From Streptomyces toyocaensis (GTDB lineage: Bacteria; Actinomycetota; Actinomycetes; Streptomycetales; Streptomycetaceae): a stretch of 64,000 bases of DNA. Shown in pieces: positions 17,044-25,910 of this stretch. The notes below the pieces were generated by a model. The model was not told the DNA's origin, searched no databases, and saw only the letters and a list, made by a program, of their open reading frames with translations. The translations under genes and the position numbers were made by a program. Every line of letters begins with the position of its first letter. The stretch's first letter is position 1. Where the stretch lies: assembly GCF_000725125.1 (NCBI RefSeq), contig NZ_JFCB01000001.1, forward strand, positions 310,001 through 374,000. The letters run 5' to 3'.

Positions 17044-17451
17044 ATGAACATCCCGTTCCTGGGCAGCCGGCGCCGGAAGGCCGGGGTCCCCGGTCCCGAG
17101 GGGATCGCCGAACTCCTCGCCGAGTGCGAACTGCTGCGGTCCCAGGCCTGCCGGGCGGGGGTCCGGCTGGACGACTCACCGGCCTCGCTGGAGGCGCTGG
17201 ACCAGCTCGTGCCGGGCTGGCGGGACGACGAGGAGACGTCCACCTGGCTGGGCAACGACGCGGGGCTGTACCTCGGCACCGTCATCGTGCGCACCGTGCG
17301 GGGGGCCGCCTGGGAGATCCGCGCCGACGGACAGCCGGTCGTGCGGCTCGCCTCCGGCCGGGAGTTCGACGTCGTGCACTCGGGACACGAGTGGGCGGCC
17401 GACGGAGTCCCCGAACTGTCGCAGCTGTACGCGGAGGTGGCGGAGGCGTGA
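17044..17451 (+). CDS. Conserved actinobacterial protein (DUF6278-like)
   Basis: This 135-residue soluble protein has no signal peptide or membrane segment. It has a basic start (LGSRRRKAG), a helical middle and a beta-rich C-terminal half (GLYLGTVIVRTVRGAAWEIRADGQPVVRLASGREFDV). It resembles a small streptomycete family of unknown function (DUF6278). The ATG follows a GGAGGG site. It may be co-transcribed with xth, 75 bases upstream. No function can be assigned. Confidence 0.75.
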   Translation: MNIPFLGSRRRKAGVPGPEGIAELLAECELLRSQACRAGVRLDDSPASLEALDQLVPGWRDDEETSTWLGNDAGLYLGTVIVRTVRGAAWEIRADGQPVVRLASGREFDVVHSGHEWAADGVPELSQLYAEVAEA

Positions 17452-17804
17452 AGCTCCGGGCCCGCGGCTGATGCGTGGGGCCGGCGGATCCGCCGACCGG
17501 GCCGCGAGACGCCGTGCGCCCGGCCCGAGCACTGAACGGGTGACGCCGGGAAACACGTCCGTCCGGACCTCGACTACGATGTTCCCTCCGTCCCGGCGGG
17601 GGAGGGGACTTCGCGCCAGGAGAGCGGACACCGTCGCCGGGAGGGGCCCACCGCGGATTCCGCCGCGGGGAGGCGGTCACCACAGGCCGGTCCCGTCCGG
17701 CGGCAGCCGGAGATCACTGCTCGCGCGGCGAACCGACACGTTACGTCGGGTCTGCGCCGACGAGGAGAAGGTCAGCTGCGCGCCGGACGGGTGAGGCCGG
17801 CCGT
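17452..17804. other. Intergenic stretch between convergent genes
   Basis: These 353 bases separate two convergent genes. The only structure seen is the 14-bp palindrome CGGCGGATCCGCCG at 17482-17495, about 30 bases after the upstream stop, which could form a short terminator hairpin. No credible gene was found. Confidence 0.5.
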
Positions 17805-18560
17805 TCAGTCCGCCCGGTGCGTCTTGCGCGGCGCCGGAGCCGGCAAGGGTGTCTGCGCCGCCCTGGTCACGTCCGCGACCAGCTCGACCACATCGGGCCC
17901 GTAGGCCTGGGAGTTGACCACCTTCAGCAGCAGGACGAAGGATCCCGTACCGTATGTGCGGGCCAGCCGCTCGTGATGGCGGGCGAGATAGCGGGTGGCG
18001 GCCTGATTGGTGATCGCGCGCTGGCCGCAGAACAGGAACACCGGGCGGGTCTCGCGCCGTTCACCCGCGGTCAGCCGGGCCAGCAGGACGTACTCGGTGA
18101 CGCCCGGGTCCATGCGGTACCGCTCGGCGCCGATCTGGAAGGCACCCCGGTCCGGGCCCGGCTCCGGATCCACGTTGACCCGCACCCCCGGCAGCATCGC
18201 CGCCATGTGGGCCACCATGCGGCGGTTCGACCCCGGGCCGCCGACGCAGAACTCCGTGCGTTCGCCGAAGCCCTGGTGCGCCGTGTCCTGGGTGACCACC
18301 TGGACGTGCGCCCCGCAGTCCTTGACCAGCGCGGAGAGCTCAAGCAGCGCGAACACGTCGAAGCGGTGCACGGCCGGCTCCGCCGTCGCGGGGTCGCGGT
18401 TGACGACGAGCAGCGACTCGGAGTTGTCCGGCAGGCCGAAGAAGGTCTGCTTGCGCCTGAGCTTCCGCTTCCACAGATAGGTGCGGGCGATCCAGCCCAG
18501 CGCGGCACTGATGCCCGCGGCCACCACACCCAGAACGATGTTGCGCACGTCGTCGGTCAT
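17805..18560 (-). CDS. Membrane-anchored protein of unknown function
   Basis: This 251-residue protein has one N-terminal membrane segment (about 8-26, IVLGVVAAGISAALGWIA) followed by a basic stretch KRKLRRK, so the remaining 220 residues should be cytoplasmic. The soluble part is mixed alpha/beta with motifs such as SLLVVNRDPAT, CVGGPGSNRRMVAHMA and VFLFCGQRAITNQAA, which suggests a nucleotide-binding-like sensor fold, but no family is recognised with confidence. The gene is convergent with the upstream DUF6278-like gene and divergent from the gamma-glutamyltransferase gene. Confidence 0.7.
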   Translation of the reverse strand: MTDDVRNIVLGVVAAGISAALGWIARTYLWKRKLRRKQTFFGLPDNSESLLVVNRDPATAEPAVHRFDVFALLELSALVKDCGAHVQVVTQDTAHQGFGERTEFCVGGPGSNRRMVAHMAAMLPGVRVNVDPEPGPDRGAFQIGAERYRMDPGVTEYVLLARLTAGERRETRPVFLFCGQRAITNQAATRYLARHHERLARTYGTGSFVLLLKVVNSQAYGPDVVELVADVTRAAQTPLPAPAPRKTHRAD

Positions 18561-18712
18561 GGGCGCGCATGCTAGCGGGCCGACACAAACCCGTGTTCGA
18601 CACGCAGGTCATGGACGTTTCCGGACAGTGGGCACGGCGCACCCGACGACATCCCTGACGGGGGCATGGCGACGAACTAAGCTGCGCGGACGGCCCTTTA
18701 CCGGAGGTGCGG

Positions 18713-20521
18713 ATGCGTCGCCCTGTCGCACGGAGTCTCGCAGTCCTGGCGGCCGGTGCCGCCGTCGTGTCGGTGGGGGCGGCCGCGCCGCCCACCCCGC
18801 ACGAGCGGCCCGCCCCACACACGCCCAAGGTCCCGGTGGCCGTCGGACACGGCGGCGCGGTCTCCAGCGTCGACGCCGACGCCTCCGCCGCCGGGATCGA
18901 GATCCTGAAGAAGGGCGGCAACGCCGTCGACGCGGCCGTCGCCACCGCCGCCGCGCTCGGCGTCACCGAGCCCTACTCGGCCGGCATCGGCGGAGGCGGC
19001 TACTTCGTCTACTACGACGCCCGTTCCCGCACCGTGCACACCCTCGACGGCCGCGAGACCGCCCCGCTGACCGCCGACTCCGGACTGTTCCTGGAGAACG
19101 GCGCACCGATCCCGTTCGCCGAGGCCGTCAGCAGCGGCCTGGCGGTCGGCACCCCCGGCACGCCCGCCACCTGGCAGCGGGCGCTCGCCACATGGGGCGA
19201 GCGCGGCCTGGGCACGGTCCTGAAGCCCGCCGAACGCCTCGCCCGCGACGGCTTCACCGTGGACGAGACCTTCCGCGCGCAGACCGCCGCCAACGAGACC
19301 CGCTTCCGCCACTTCCCCGACACCGCCGAGCTGTTCCTCCCGGGCGGCGAACTCCCGGTCGTGGGATCCACCTTCAAGAATCCCGATCTGGCGCGCACCT
19401 ACCGGGAGTTGCGCCGCGAGGGCGTCGACGCCCTGTACCGCGGCGACATCGGCCGGGACGTCGTCACCACGGTCAACAAGCCTCCCGTGGACCCCGACAG
19501 CGGCTGGAACGCCCGCCCCGGTGAGCTGTCCGCCCGCGATCTCGCCGGCTACCGCACCAAGTCCCAGCCGCCCACCAGGACCTCGTACCGCGGCCTGGAC
19601 GTGTACTCCATGGCGCCCTCCTCCTCCGGCGGCACCACGGTCGGCGAGGCCCTCAACATCCTGGAGCGCACCGACCTCTCCGAGGCGAGCGACGTCCGCT
19701 ACCTGCACCGCTTCATCGAGGCGAGCCGCATCGCGTTCGCCGACCGGGGGCGCTGGGTGGGCGACCCCGCCTTCGAGGACGTACCGACGAGGGAACTGCT
19801 CTCCCAGCGGTTCGCCGACTCGCGCGCGTGCCTCATCGAGGACGACGCCGTCCTCAGCAGCCCCCTCGCCCCCGGTGACCCCCGCGACCCGAGGCCCTGC
19901 GCCTCGGGCGGCGAGGCCGCCCCGACGACGTACGAGGGCGACAGCACCACGCATCTCACCACCGCGGACCGGTGGGGCAACGTCGTCTCCTACACCCTCA
20001 CCATCGAGCAGACCGGCGGCAGCGGCATCACCGTGCCCGGGCGCGGGTTCCTGCTCAACAACGAGCTGACGGACTTCTCCTTCGCCCCGGCGAACCCGGC
20101 CGTGCACGACCCGAACCTGCCCGGCCCGGGCAAGCGGCCCCGGTCGTCGATGTCACCGACGATCGTCCTCGACCGGTACGACCGGCCGGTGGTCGCGCTC
20201 GGCTCGCCCGGCGGTTCCACCATCATCACCACCGTCCTGGGGACCCTCACCGGTTTCCTCGACCGCGGACTGCCCCTCGTCGACGCGATCGCCGCGCCGC
20301 GCGCAAGCCAGCGCAACACGGCGCGGACGGACCTCGAACCCGGCCTGTACGACAGTGGACTGCGGCAGGACCTGGAAGCCGTCGGCCACTCGTTCCGCGA
20401 GAACCCGGAGATCGGCGCGGCCACGGCCGTCCAGCGGCTGCCGGGCGGGGCGTGGCTCGCGGCGGCCGAGACGGTCCGCCGGGGCGGCGGCTCGGCGATG
20501 GTGGTCCGTCCGGCGCGCTGA
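18713..20521 (+). CDS. ggt: Secreted gamma-glutamyltransferase
   Basis: This 602-residue enzyme of the GGT family hydrolyses or transfers the gamma-glutamyl group of glutathione-like compounds. It has an N-terminal signal peptide (RRPVARSLAVLAAGAAVVSVGAAAP). The large subunit carries GGNAVDAAVATAAALGVTEPYS, and the autoprocessing threonine lies in DSTTHLTTADRWGN at about residue 410. The substrate loop GSGITVPGRGFLLNNEL and the terminal SPGGSTI are present, so it should mature into two chains outside the cell. GGAGG at 18703-18707 fits the ATG at 18713 better than the overlapping GTG at 18707. A strong bidirectional terminator follows. Confidence 0.93.
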   Translation: MRRPVARSLAVLAAGAAVVSVGAAAPPTPHERPAPHTPKVPVAVGHGGAVSSVDADASAAGIEILKKGGNAVDAAVATAAALGVTEPYSAGIGGGGYFVYYDARSRTVHTLDGRETAPLTADSGLFLENGAPIPFAEAVSSGLAVGTPGTPATWQRALATWGERGLGTVLKPAERLARDGFTVDETFRAQTAANETRFRHFPDTAELFLPGGELPVVGSTFKNPDLARTYRELRREGVDALYRGDIGRDVVTTVNKPPVDPDSGWNARPGELSARDLAGYRTKSQPPTRTSYRGLDVYSMAPSSSGGTTVGEALNILERTDLSEASDVRYLHRFIEASRIAFADRGRWVGDPAFEDVPTRELLSQRFADSRACLIEDDAVLSSPLAPGDPRDPRPCASGGEAAPTTYEGDSTTHLTTADRWGNVVSYTLTIEQTGGSGITVPGRGFLLNNELTDFSFAPANPAVHDPNLPGPGKRPRSSMSPTIVLDRYDRPVVALGSPGGSTIITTVLGTLTGFLDRGLPLVDAIAAPRASQRNTARTDLEPGLYDSGLRQDLEAVGHSFRENPEIGAATAVQRLPGGAWLAAAETVRRGGGSAMVVRPAR

Positions 20522-20526
20522 CCACG

Positions 20527-20557
20527 CGCGGGGGCGCCCCGGCCGGGCGCCCCCGCG
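20527..20557. terminator. Bidirectional terminator between ggt and clp genes
   Basis: CGCGGGGGCGCCC at 20527-20539 and GGGCGCCCCCGCG at 20545-20557 form a perfect 13-bp stem with a 5-base loop. It sits in the 39 bases between two convergent genes and can serve both strands. Confidence 0.85.
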
Positions 20558-20560
20558 TGC

Positions 20561-23095
20561 TCACAGCTCGGGCGCCGGCGTCTCCTGCGTACGGAACGTC
20601 AGACGCCCGTCCTGGGTGTCCACCGTCACCCGGCCGCCCTCCCGGACGCGTCCGTCAAGCAACAGCCGGGAGAGCTGGTTGTCCACCTCCCGCTGGATGG
20701 TGCGGCGCAGCGGCCGGGCGCCGTACTCCGGCTGGTAGCCGCGCTCGGCGAGCCAGTCCACGGCCGCGTCGGTGAAGTCGACCGCGACGCCCCGCCCCTT
20801 GAGCCCGCGCCGGGTGCTCTCCAGCAGCAGGTCGGTGATCCGCCGCAGTTCCTCGGCGGTCAGCTGGCGGAACACCACGACCTCGTCGATCCGGTTGAGG
20901 AACTCGGGCCGGAAGTGCTCCCGCAGCGGCCGCAGGATCTGCTCGCGCCGCGCCTCCTCGTCCGCCTCCGGGCCGCCGGTCGCGAATCCCAGGGTCGCGC
21001 CGCGCCGGGTGATCGCCTCGGAACCGAGATTGCTGGTCATGACGATCACGGTGTTGGTGAAGTCCACCGTCCGGCCCTGCGAGTCGGTCAGCCGGCCGTC
21101 GTCCAGGACCTGGAGCAGGATGTTGAAGACGTCCGGATGGGCCTTCTCCACCTCGTCCAGCAGGAGCAGCGAGTAGGGGTGCCGCCGCACCACCTCGGTC
21201 AGCTGCCCGGCCTCCTCGTGCCCCACGTAGCCGGGCGGGGCGCCCACCAGCCGGCTGACCGTGTGCCGCTCCTGGTACTCGCTCATGTCGAGGCGCACCA
21301 TCCGGTCCTCGCTGCCGAACAGCGCCTCGGCGAGAGCCCGCGCCAGCTCCGTCTTGCCGACGCCCGTCGGTCCGAGGAACAGGAAGCTGCCGATCGGCCG
21401 GTGGGGACTGGCGAGCCCCGCGCGGGAGCGCAGCACGGCGTCCGAGACGACGCGCACCGCCTCGTCCTGCCCCACGACGCGCTGGTGCAGATGCTGTTCC
21501 AGCCCCAGCAGCCGGTCCTTCTCCTCCTCGGTGAGCCGGCTGACCGGGATTCCCGTCTGCCTGGCCACCACCTCGGCGATCGCCTCGGAGTCCACCCACA
21601 GGCTCTGGCCCTCGTCGACCTCGCCGTCGCCGCCGGTCTCCGCGATCCGCTGCTTCAGCTCCACGATGCGGTCGCGCAACTGGGTGGCCTGCTCGTACTG
21701 CTCGTCCGCGACCGCCTGGTCCTTGTCGCAGGTCAGCTGCTCGACCTCGCGCTCCAGGGCCCGTACGTCCGTGCCCTTGGTCCGGGCCCGCAGCCGCACC
21801 CGCGCGCCGGCCTGGTCGATGAGGTCGATGGCCTTGTCCGGCAGGCGGCGGTCGCTCAGATAGCGGTCGGACAGCTCCACGGCCGCCACCAGCGCCTCAT
21901 CGGTGTAGCGGACCTGGTGGTGGGCCTCGTAGCGGTCCCGCAGGCCGCGCAGGATCTCGATGGCGTCCGCGGGGGTAGGCTCCGGCACCATGATCGGCTG
22001 GAAGCGGCGGGCCAGGGCGGCGTCCTTCTCGATCCGGCGGAACTCCTCCAGGGTGGTCGCCCCGACGATGTGCAGTTCGCCGCGGGCGAGGGCCGGCTTG
22101 AGGATGTTGCCCGCGTCCATCGAGCCGCCCTCGCCGCCGCCCCCGGCGCCGACGACGGTGTGCAGTTCGTCGATGAAGATGATCAGCTGGTCGGAGTGGG
22201 AGCGGATCTCCTCGACGATGGTGTTCATCCGTTCCTCGAAGTCGCCCCGGTAGCGGGTCCCGGCGACGACTCCCGTCAGGTCCAGGGCGACCACGCGCCG
22301 TCCGAGGAGGATGTCGGGCACGTCCCCCTCGGCGATCCGCTGCGCCAGCCCCTCCACGACCGCGGTCTTGCCGACACCCGCGTCACCGATCAGGACCGGG
22401 TTGTTCTTGCCGCGCCGGGAGAGCACCTCGACGGTCTGCTCGATCTCCTGGTCCCGCCCGATCACCGGGTCGATGCGGCCCTCGCGGGCCAGCTCCGTGA
22501 GATCACGGCCGTACTTGTCCAGCGTCGGGGTGCCCGTCGGGGTGCGGGGGCGTTCGGCGCGGGACTGCGCGGCCTCCGGTGCCTCCGGCGGGCCGGAGGC
22601 GGCGAACCGGGCCGCGCCCAGGATGTGCCCGGCGGCCGAGTCGGGGTTGGCGGCGAGGGCGCTGAGCACGTGTTCGGGGCCGATGTAGCCGGCGCCGCTC
22701 GCCCGGGCCATCTCGTGGGCGTCCAGCAGGGCGCGCTTGACGGCGGGGGTCAGGGACAGCGAGGTCGGTGGTGGGGCCTCGCCGGGGCTGTGCTGGACCG
22801 GACCCGACCGGTCGTCGATCTGCGACGCGAGCGAGTCGGGGTCCGCGCCCGCCCGGCTGAGCAGGCTCCGGGTCGGCTCGGCGGAGAGGGCGGCGCGCAA
22901 CAGGTGCTGGGTGTCCAGGTCACGGCTGCCGTGCTCGGCGGCGTACTGGGCGGCGCCGCGCACCAGTTCACGGGCGGGCTGGCTGAGGAGCCGGCCGATG
23001 TCGATCTGACGGGGGCGCGCTCCGCCGAAGAAGCGGGCGAGGAATTCTGCGAACGGGTCACCCTCCGGGCCGACGAAACCACTCGTCATCGTCAT
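20561..23095 (-). CDS. ClpC-like AAA+ ATPase
   Basis: This 844-residue HSP100 protein has a Clp N domain with two repeats (about 35-160), AAA module 1 with Walker A GDAGVGKT (237-244), a UVR-type coiled middle domain (about 445-485) and AAA module 2 with a second Walker A GPTGVGKT near 575. The UVR-like middle domain and length fit ClpC and not ClpB. Such proteins unfold substrates for ClpP or refold aggregates. The extreme N terminus ([22 protein letters not shown]) is unlike housekeeping ClpC, so this is probably the secondary paralogue of streptomycetes. Two ATGs (23095 and 23089) follow GGAA; the second has better spacing. Confidence 0.88.
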   Translation of the reverse strand: MTMTSGFVGPEGDPFAEFLARFFGGARPRQIDIGRLLSQPARELVRGAAQYAAEHGSRDLDTQHLLRAALSAEPTRSLLSRAGADPDSLASQIDDRSGPVQHSPGEAPPPTSLSLTPAVKRALLDAHEMARASGAGYIGPEHVLSALAANPDSAAGHILGAARFAASGPPEAPEAAQSRAERPRTPTGTPTLDKYGRDLTELAREGRIDPVIGRDQEIEQTVEVLSRRGKNNPVLIGDAGVGKTAVVEGLAQRIAEGDVPDILLGRRVVALDLTGVVAGTRYRGDFEERMNTIVEEIRSHSDQLIIFIDELHTVVGAGGGGEGGSMDAGNILKPALARGELHIVGATTLEEFRRIEKDAALARRFQPIMVPEPTPADAIEILRGLRDRYEAHHQVRYTDEALVAAVELSDRYLSDRRLPDKAIDLIDQAGARVRLRARTKGTDVRALEREVEQLTCDKDQAVADEQYEQATQLRDRIVELKQRIAETGGDGEVDEGQSLWVDSEAIAEVVARQTGIPVSRLTEEEKDRLLGLEQHLHQRVVGQDEAVRVVSDAVLRSRAGLASPHRPIGSFLFLGPTGVGKTELARALAEALFGSEDRMVRLDMSEYQERHTVSRLVGAPPGYVGHEEAGQLTEVVRRHPYSLLLLDEVEKAHPDVFNILLQVLDDGRLTDSQGRTVDFTNTVIVMTSNLGSEAITRRGATLGFATGGPEADEEARREQILRPLREHFRPEFLNRIDEVVVFRQLTAEELRRITDLLLESTRRGLKGRGVAVDFTDAAVDWLAERGYQPEYGARPLRRTIQREVDNQLSRLLLDGRVREGGRVTVDTQDGRLTFRTQETPAPEL

Positions 23096-23210
23096 CCGTT
23101 CCTTCGCTGGGTCGACGTGCCGGGGCCGGGTAACCCGGCCGGGGCTCGCTCATGCCCACGATGACACGATCCGTAGGCACGGGCACGTCAGGAGGGCGAC
23201 GGGGCGCGGC

Positions 23211-23408
23211 CGCGGCGATGCCCCCGGTGACCGGGTCGGTCAGGGCCCGGGAGACGACCTCGCGCAGCGGCGTCGTGTCGGCGGTGACGCGTGTGACGAG
23301 GTCGCCGCCGCGGTGAGGGGCGTACGTCCGCATCTCCGGCCGGAGCTGTCGTACGACACCCTCGCCGGTGCGCTCCAGGAGGACGACGAGCGGCTGGGCC
23401 GGCCCGAG
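23211..23408 (-). pseudogene. ABC exporter membrane-domain relic
   Basis: The 529-base gap between the clp and methionine aminopeptidase genes has one meaningful minus-strand stretch. It reads LLERTGEGVVRQLRPEMR, then HRGGDLVTRVTADTTPLREVV and LTDPVTGGIAA. This is the intracellular-loop signature of ABC-type exporters (RxGDLxSRVxxDTxxLRE). No membrane helices before it and no ATPase domain after it remain, so it is a fragment of a gene of about 580 codons. Nothing else in 23096-23624 looks coding. Confidence 0.7.
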
Positions 23409-23624
23409 GGCGGAGCCCGCGAGGTCAGCAGCACGGCCCGGGTGGACCGGTCCTCGCCCGCGGGCACCGGTGGCCCGGTGCCCGCGGCCGGCCGGGGTGC
23501 GGGGAGGGATCGCCCGCCCGGCGCACGGGTTGTCCCGGGGGCGCGGAAGGGAGGCGCCGGGGGCGTTCGCGGAACTCCGCCGCACACCACCGCCTCCGTT
23601 TCCGTCGGCGGTGGTGTCCGCTCG

Positions 23625-24401
23625 TCAGGCGGTTCGGCGGGCCGTCAGGACCCGCGGCCCGTTCTCCGTGACGGCCACCGTGTGCTCCACGTGCGCCGCG
23701 CGGGTGCCGTCGTTCGTGCGGAGGGTCCAGCCGTCCGGGGCGACGTGGTACGCGTCCGTGCCGCCGGCGATCAGCATGGGCTCGATCGCGAGGCACATGC
23801 CGTGCCGCAGGGGCATGCCCCTGCCCGGCCGGCCCTCGTTCGGCACCCCGGGGTCCTCGTGCATCGTGCGGCCGATGCCGTGGCCGCCGAAGTCCTCCAT
23901 GATCCCGTACCCCGCGCCGCGGCACACGGTGCCGATCGCATGGGCGATGTCGCCGATGCGGTTGCCGACGACGGCCGCCTCGAGGGCCGAGGCGAGTGCC
24001 CGCTCGGCGGTCTCGACCAGCGTGACGTCGGCCGGACGCGGGGTGCCCACGATGAAGCTGATCGCCGAGTCCCCGGCCCAGCCGTCCAGCTGGGCACCGC
24101 AGTCGATGGAGACCAGGTCGCCGTCCCGCAGCCGGTAGCCGTCCGGGATCCCGTGCACGATCGCGTCGTTCACGGACGCGCAGATCACCGCAGGGAACGG
24201 GGTCGACGCGAAGGACGGCCGGTAACCCAGGAAGGGCGAGGTCGCCCCGGCCGCACGCAGCACGTCCCGCGCCACCTCGTCCAGCTCCAGCAGGGAAACG
24301 CCCACGCCGGCGGCCTTCCGCACGGCCGTCAGCGCGCTCGCGACGACCTGCCCGGCCTCGTACATGGCATCGATCGATGCATCGGTCTTCAGCTCCACCA
24401 T
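23625..24401 (-). CDS. map: Type I methionine aminopeptidase
   Basis: This 258-residue enzyme removes the initiator methionine from new proteins. The five metal ligands are visible as Asp100, Asp111, His174, Glu207 and Glu239, with His83 in the substrate site. It lacks the N-terminal zinc-finger/SH3 extension found in some actinobacterial MAPs. The ATG at 24401 is preceded by TATAGT (minus strand, 24414-24409) only seven bases upstream, so the mRNA is probably leaderless. It diverges from an XRE regulator and shares the intervening palindrome. Streptomycetes have several map paralogues; pairing with a regulator suggests conditional expression of this copy. Confidence 0.92.
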   Translation of the reverse strand: MVELKTDASIDAMYEAGQVVASALTAVRKAAGVGVSLLELDEVARDVLRAAGATSPFLGYRPSFASTPFPAVICASVNDAIVHGIPDGYRLRDGDLVSIDCGAQLDGWAGDSAISFIVGTPRPADVTLVETAERALASALEAAVVGNRIGDIAHAIGTVCRGAGYGIMEDFGGHGIGRTMHEDPGVPNEGRPGRGMPLRHGMCLAIEPMLIAGGTDAYHVAPDGWTLRTNDGTRAAHVEHTVAVTENGPRVLTARRTA

Positions 24402-24408
24402 GCCAATT

Positions 24409-24424
24409 ACTATACCGGTATTAG
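24409..24424. promoter_or_regulatory. Divergent promoters with shared palindromic operator
   Basis: The perfect palindrome ATACCGGTAT lies at 24412-24421. It overlaps TATAGT, a -10 box reading left toward map (24414-24409), and TATTAG, a -10 box reading right toward the XRE gene (24419-24424). Both start codons lie 7-11 bases beyond, consistent with leaderless transcripts. One bound regulator dimer would block both promoters, so autoregulation by the XRE protein is the simple model. Confidence 0.65.
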
Positions 24425-24434
24425 AATGGGCGTC

Positions 24435-24695
24435 ATGGTGCGCACCCCCTTGACCCCGGAAGAACGCGAACGCGGTGAGCGGCTCGGCCGGCTGCTGCGC
24501 GAGACGCGCGGCGACCGCAGCATGGCGGAGGTCGCGGCGCGGGCCGGGATCTCGGCGGAGACCCTGCGGAAGATCGAGACCGGGCGGGCCCCGACCCCGG
24601 CCTTCTTCACCGTGGCGGCGCTGGCGGGCGTGCTCGGGCTGTCCATGGACGCGCTGGTGGAGCGCTGTGCGCCCAGCGGGTCCGTCGCCGCCTGA
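24435..24695 (+). CDS. XRE-family HTH regulator
   Basis: This 86-residue protein is essentially one Cro/C1-type helix-turn-helix domain: RLGRLLRETRGDRSMAEVAARAGISAETLRKIETGRAPTPAF, followed by a helix (FFTVAALAGVLGLSMDALVERC). It should bind DNA as a dimer. ATG at 24435 fits the -10 box at 24419-24424 as a leaderless start; an ATG at 24426 is only one base from that box and less likely. It probably controls itself and map through the palindrome at 24412-24421. There is no toxin-like partner downstream. Confidence 0.85.
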   Translation: MVRTPLTPEERERGERLGRLLRETRGDRSMAEVAARAGISAETLRKIETGRAPTPAFFTVAALAGVLGLSMDALVERCAPSGSVAA

Positions 24696-25067
24696 GCCCG
24701 GCCGCCCGGGCCCCGGCGCCAGGAGACGCGGGCCCTGCTCGACCGCCTGTGTCCGCACGCGCACCCCCGAGGACACCGCCCGCGCGGCCGCACCGGACCC
24801 GCACCGTCTCGTCCCGCTGCTCCTCACCGCCGCCCGGGGCGTGTCCGACGGGCGGCACCGGGATCTGCTGCACGCCCTCCGCGTCGCGGGATTCGCCGCC
24901 TGACCGGCGATCGGGCCGACTCACCCACAGGGGTGTCAAACACCATCGACTCCCCGGCCTCGATGACGATGGTCTTGGCAAGGCCGCCCGAGAGGCTTAC
25001 GTTCGTCCCTCTACGACCGTTTCTACAGGCGTAGAGGCGCTGACGCCGCGTCGAAGGAGCAGCTCTC
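24696..25067 (+). other. Intergenic stretch with a possible coding relic
   Basis: These 372 bases contain one frame, ending at the TGA at 24901-24903, whose last 36 codons read like real protein (HRLVPLLLTAARGVSDGRHRDLLHALRVAGFAA) with G/C-rich third positions, but no start or homologue is recognised. Further right the sequence is less GC-rich and includes the hairpin-like CTCTACGACCG...GGCGTAGAG near 25011-25033, just before GGAGCAG and the amidohydrolase start. This last part is probably the promoter and leader of the pyrimidine block. Confidence 0.4.
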
Positions 25068-25910
25068 ATGACCCACGTCGTACGTGCCGCTCTGGTTCAG
25101 GCGACCTGGACCGGCGACACCGAGTCCATGCTGGCGAAGCACGAGGAGCACGCCCGCGAGGCGGCCCGGCGGGGCGCGCAGGTCATCGGGTTCCAGGAGG
25201 TGTTCAACGCTCCCTACTTCTGCCAGGTCCAGGACCCCGGGCACTACCGCTGGGCCGAACCCGTCCCCGACGGCCCGACCACCCGCCGGATGCGGGCCCT
25301 GGCCCGCGAGACCGGCATGGTGGTCGTCGTGCCGGTCTTCGAGATCGAGCAGCCGGGCCACTACTACAACACCGCCGCCGTGATCGACGCCGACGGCACC
25401 GTTCTCGGCAAGTACCGCAAGCACCACATCCCGCAGGTGAAGGGATTCTGGGAGAAGTTCTACTTCCGCCCCGGCAACCTCGGCTGGCCCGTCTTCGACA
25501 CCGCCGTCGGCAAGGTCGGCGTGTACATCTGCTACGACCGCCACTTCCCCGAGGGCTGGCGCCAACTCGGTCTCAACGGAGCGCAGCTGGTCTACAACCC
25601 GTCCGCCACGCACCGGGGCCTGTCGTCCCACCTGTGGCGTCTCGAACAGCCGGCCGCGGCCGTCGCCAACGAGTACTTCGTCGCCGCGATCAACCGCGTG
25701 GGCGTGGAGGAGTACGGCGACAACGACTTCTACGGCACGAGCTACTTCGTCGACCCGCGCGGTCAGTTCGTCGGCGACGTCGCCAGTGACAGCAAGGAGG
25801 AACTCGTGGTCCGTGACCTGGACTTCGGCCTCATCGAAGAGGTGCGGCAGCAGTGGGCCTTCTACCGCGACCGCCGCCCCGACGCCTACGAAGGGCTGGT
25901 GTCGCCGTGA
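25068..25910 (+). CDS. Beta-ureidopropionase-like amidohydrolase, copy 1
   Basis: This 280-residue nitrilase-superfamily enzyme has the catalytic triad Glu44 (FQEVFNAP), Lys118 (YRKHHIPQ) and Cys155 (YICYDRHFPEG). Its closest known roles are N-carbamoyl-beta-alanine and N-carbamoyl amino acid hydrolysis, the third step of reductive pyrimidine breakdown. The ATG follows AAGGAGCAG. It overlaps the aminotransferase gene as GTGA, so the product beta-amino acid is likely passed to that enzyme. A second copy of identical length lies at 28943 with all three catalytic residues at the same positions, so the two are paralogues, perhaps with different substrate preference. Confidence 0.88.
   Translation: MTHVVRAALVQATWTGDTESMLAKHEEHAREAARRGAQVIGFQEVFNAPYFCQVQDPGHYRWAEPVPDGPTTRRMRALARETGMVVVVPVFEIEQPGHYYNTAAVIDADGTVLGKYRKHHIPQVKGFWEKFYFRPGNLGWPVFDTAVGKVGVYICYDRHFPEGWRQLGLNGAQLVYNPSATHRGLSSHLWRLEQPAAAVANEYFVAAINRVGVEEYGDNDFYGTSYFVDPRGQFVGDVASDSKEELVVRDLDFGLIEEVRQQWAFYRDRRPDAYEGLVSP

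Noticed and set aside
17482..17495. Perfect palindrome CGGCGGATCCGCCG as a regulatory operator
   Set aside because: It lies between convergent gene ends, not at a promoter. In DNA this GC-rich such palindromes are common, so at most it is a weak terminator.
24435..24903. XRE gene and downstream coding-like remnant as a toxin-antitoxin pair
   Set aside because: The downstream 36-codon stretch has no start signal or toxin-like features, and the regulator is better explained by its divergent map partner.
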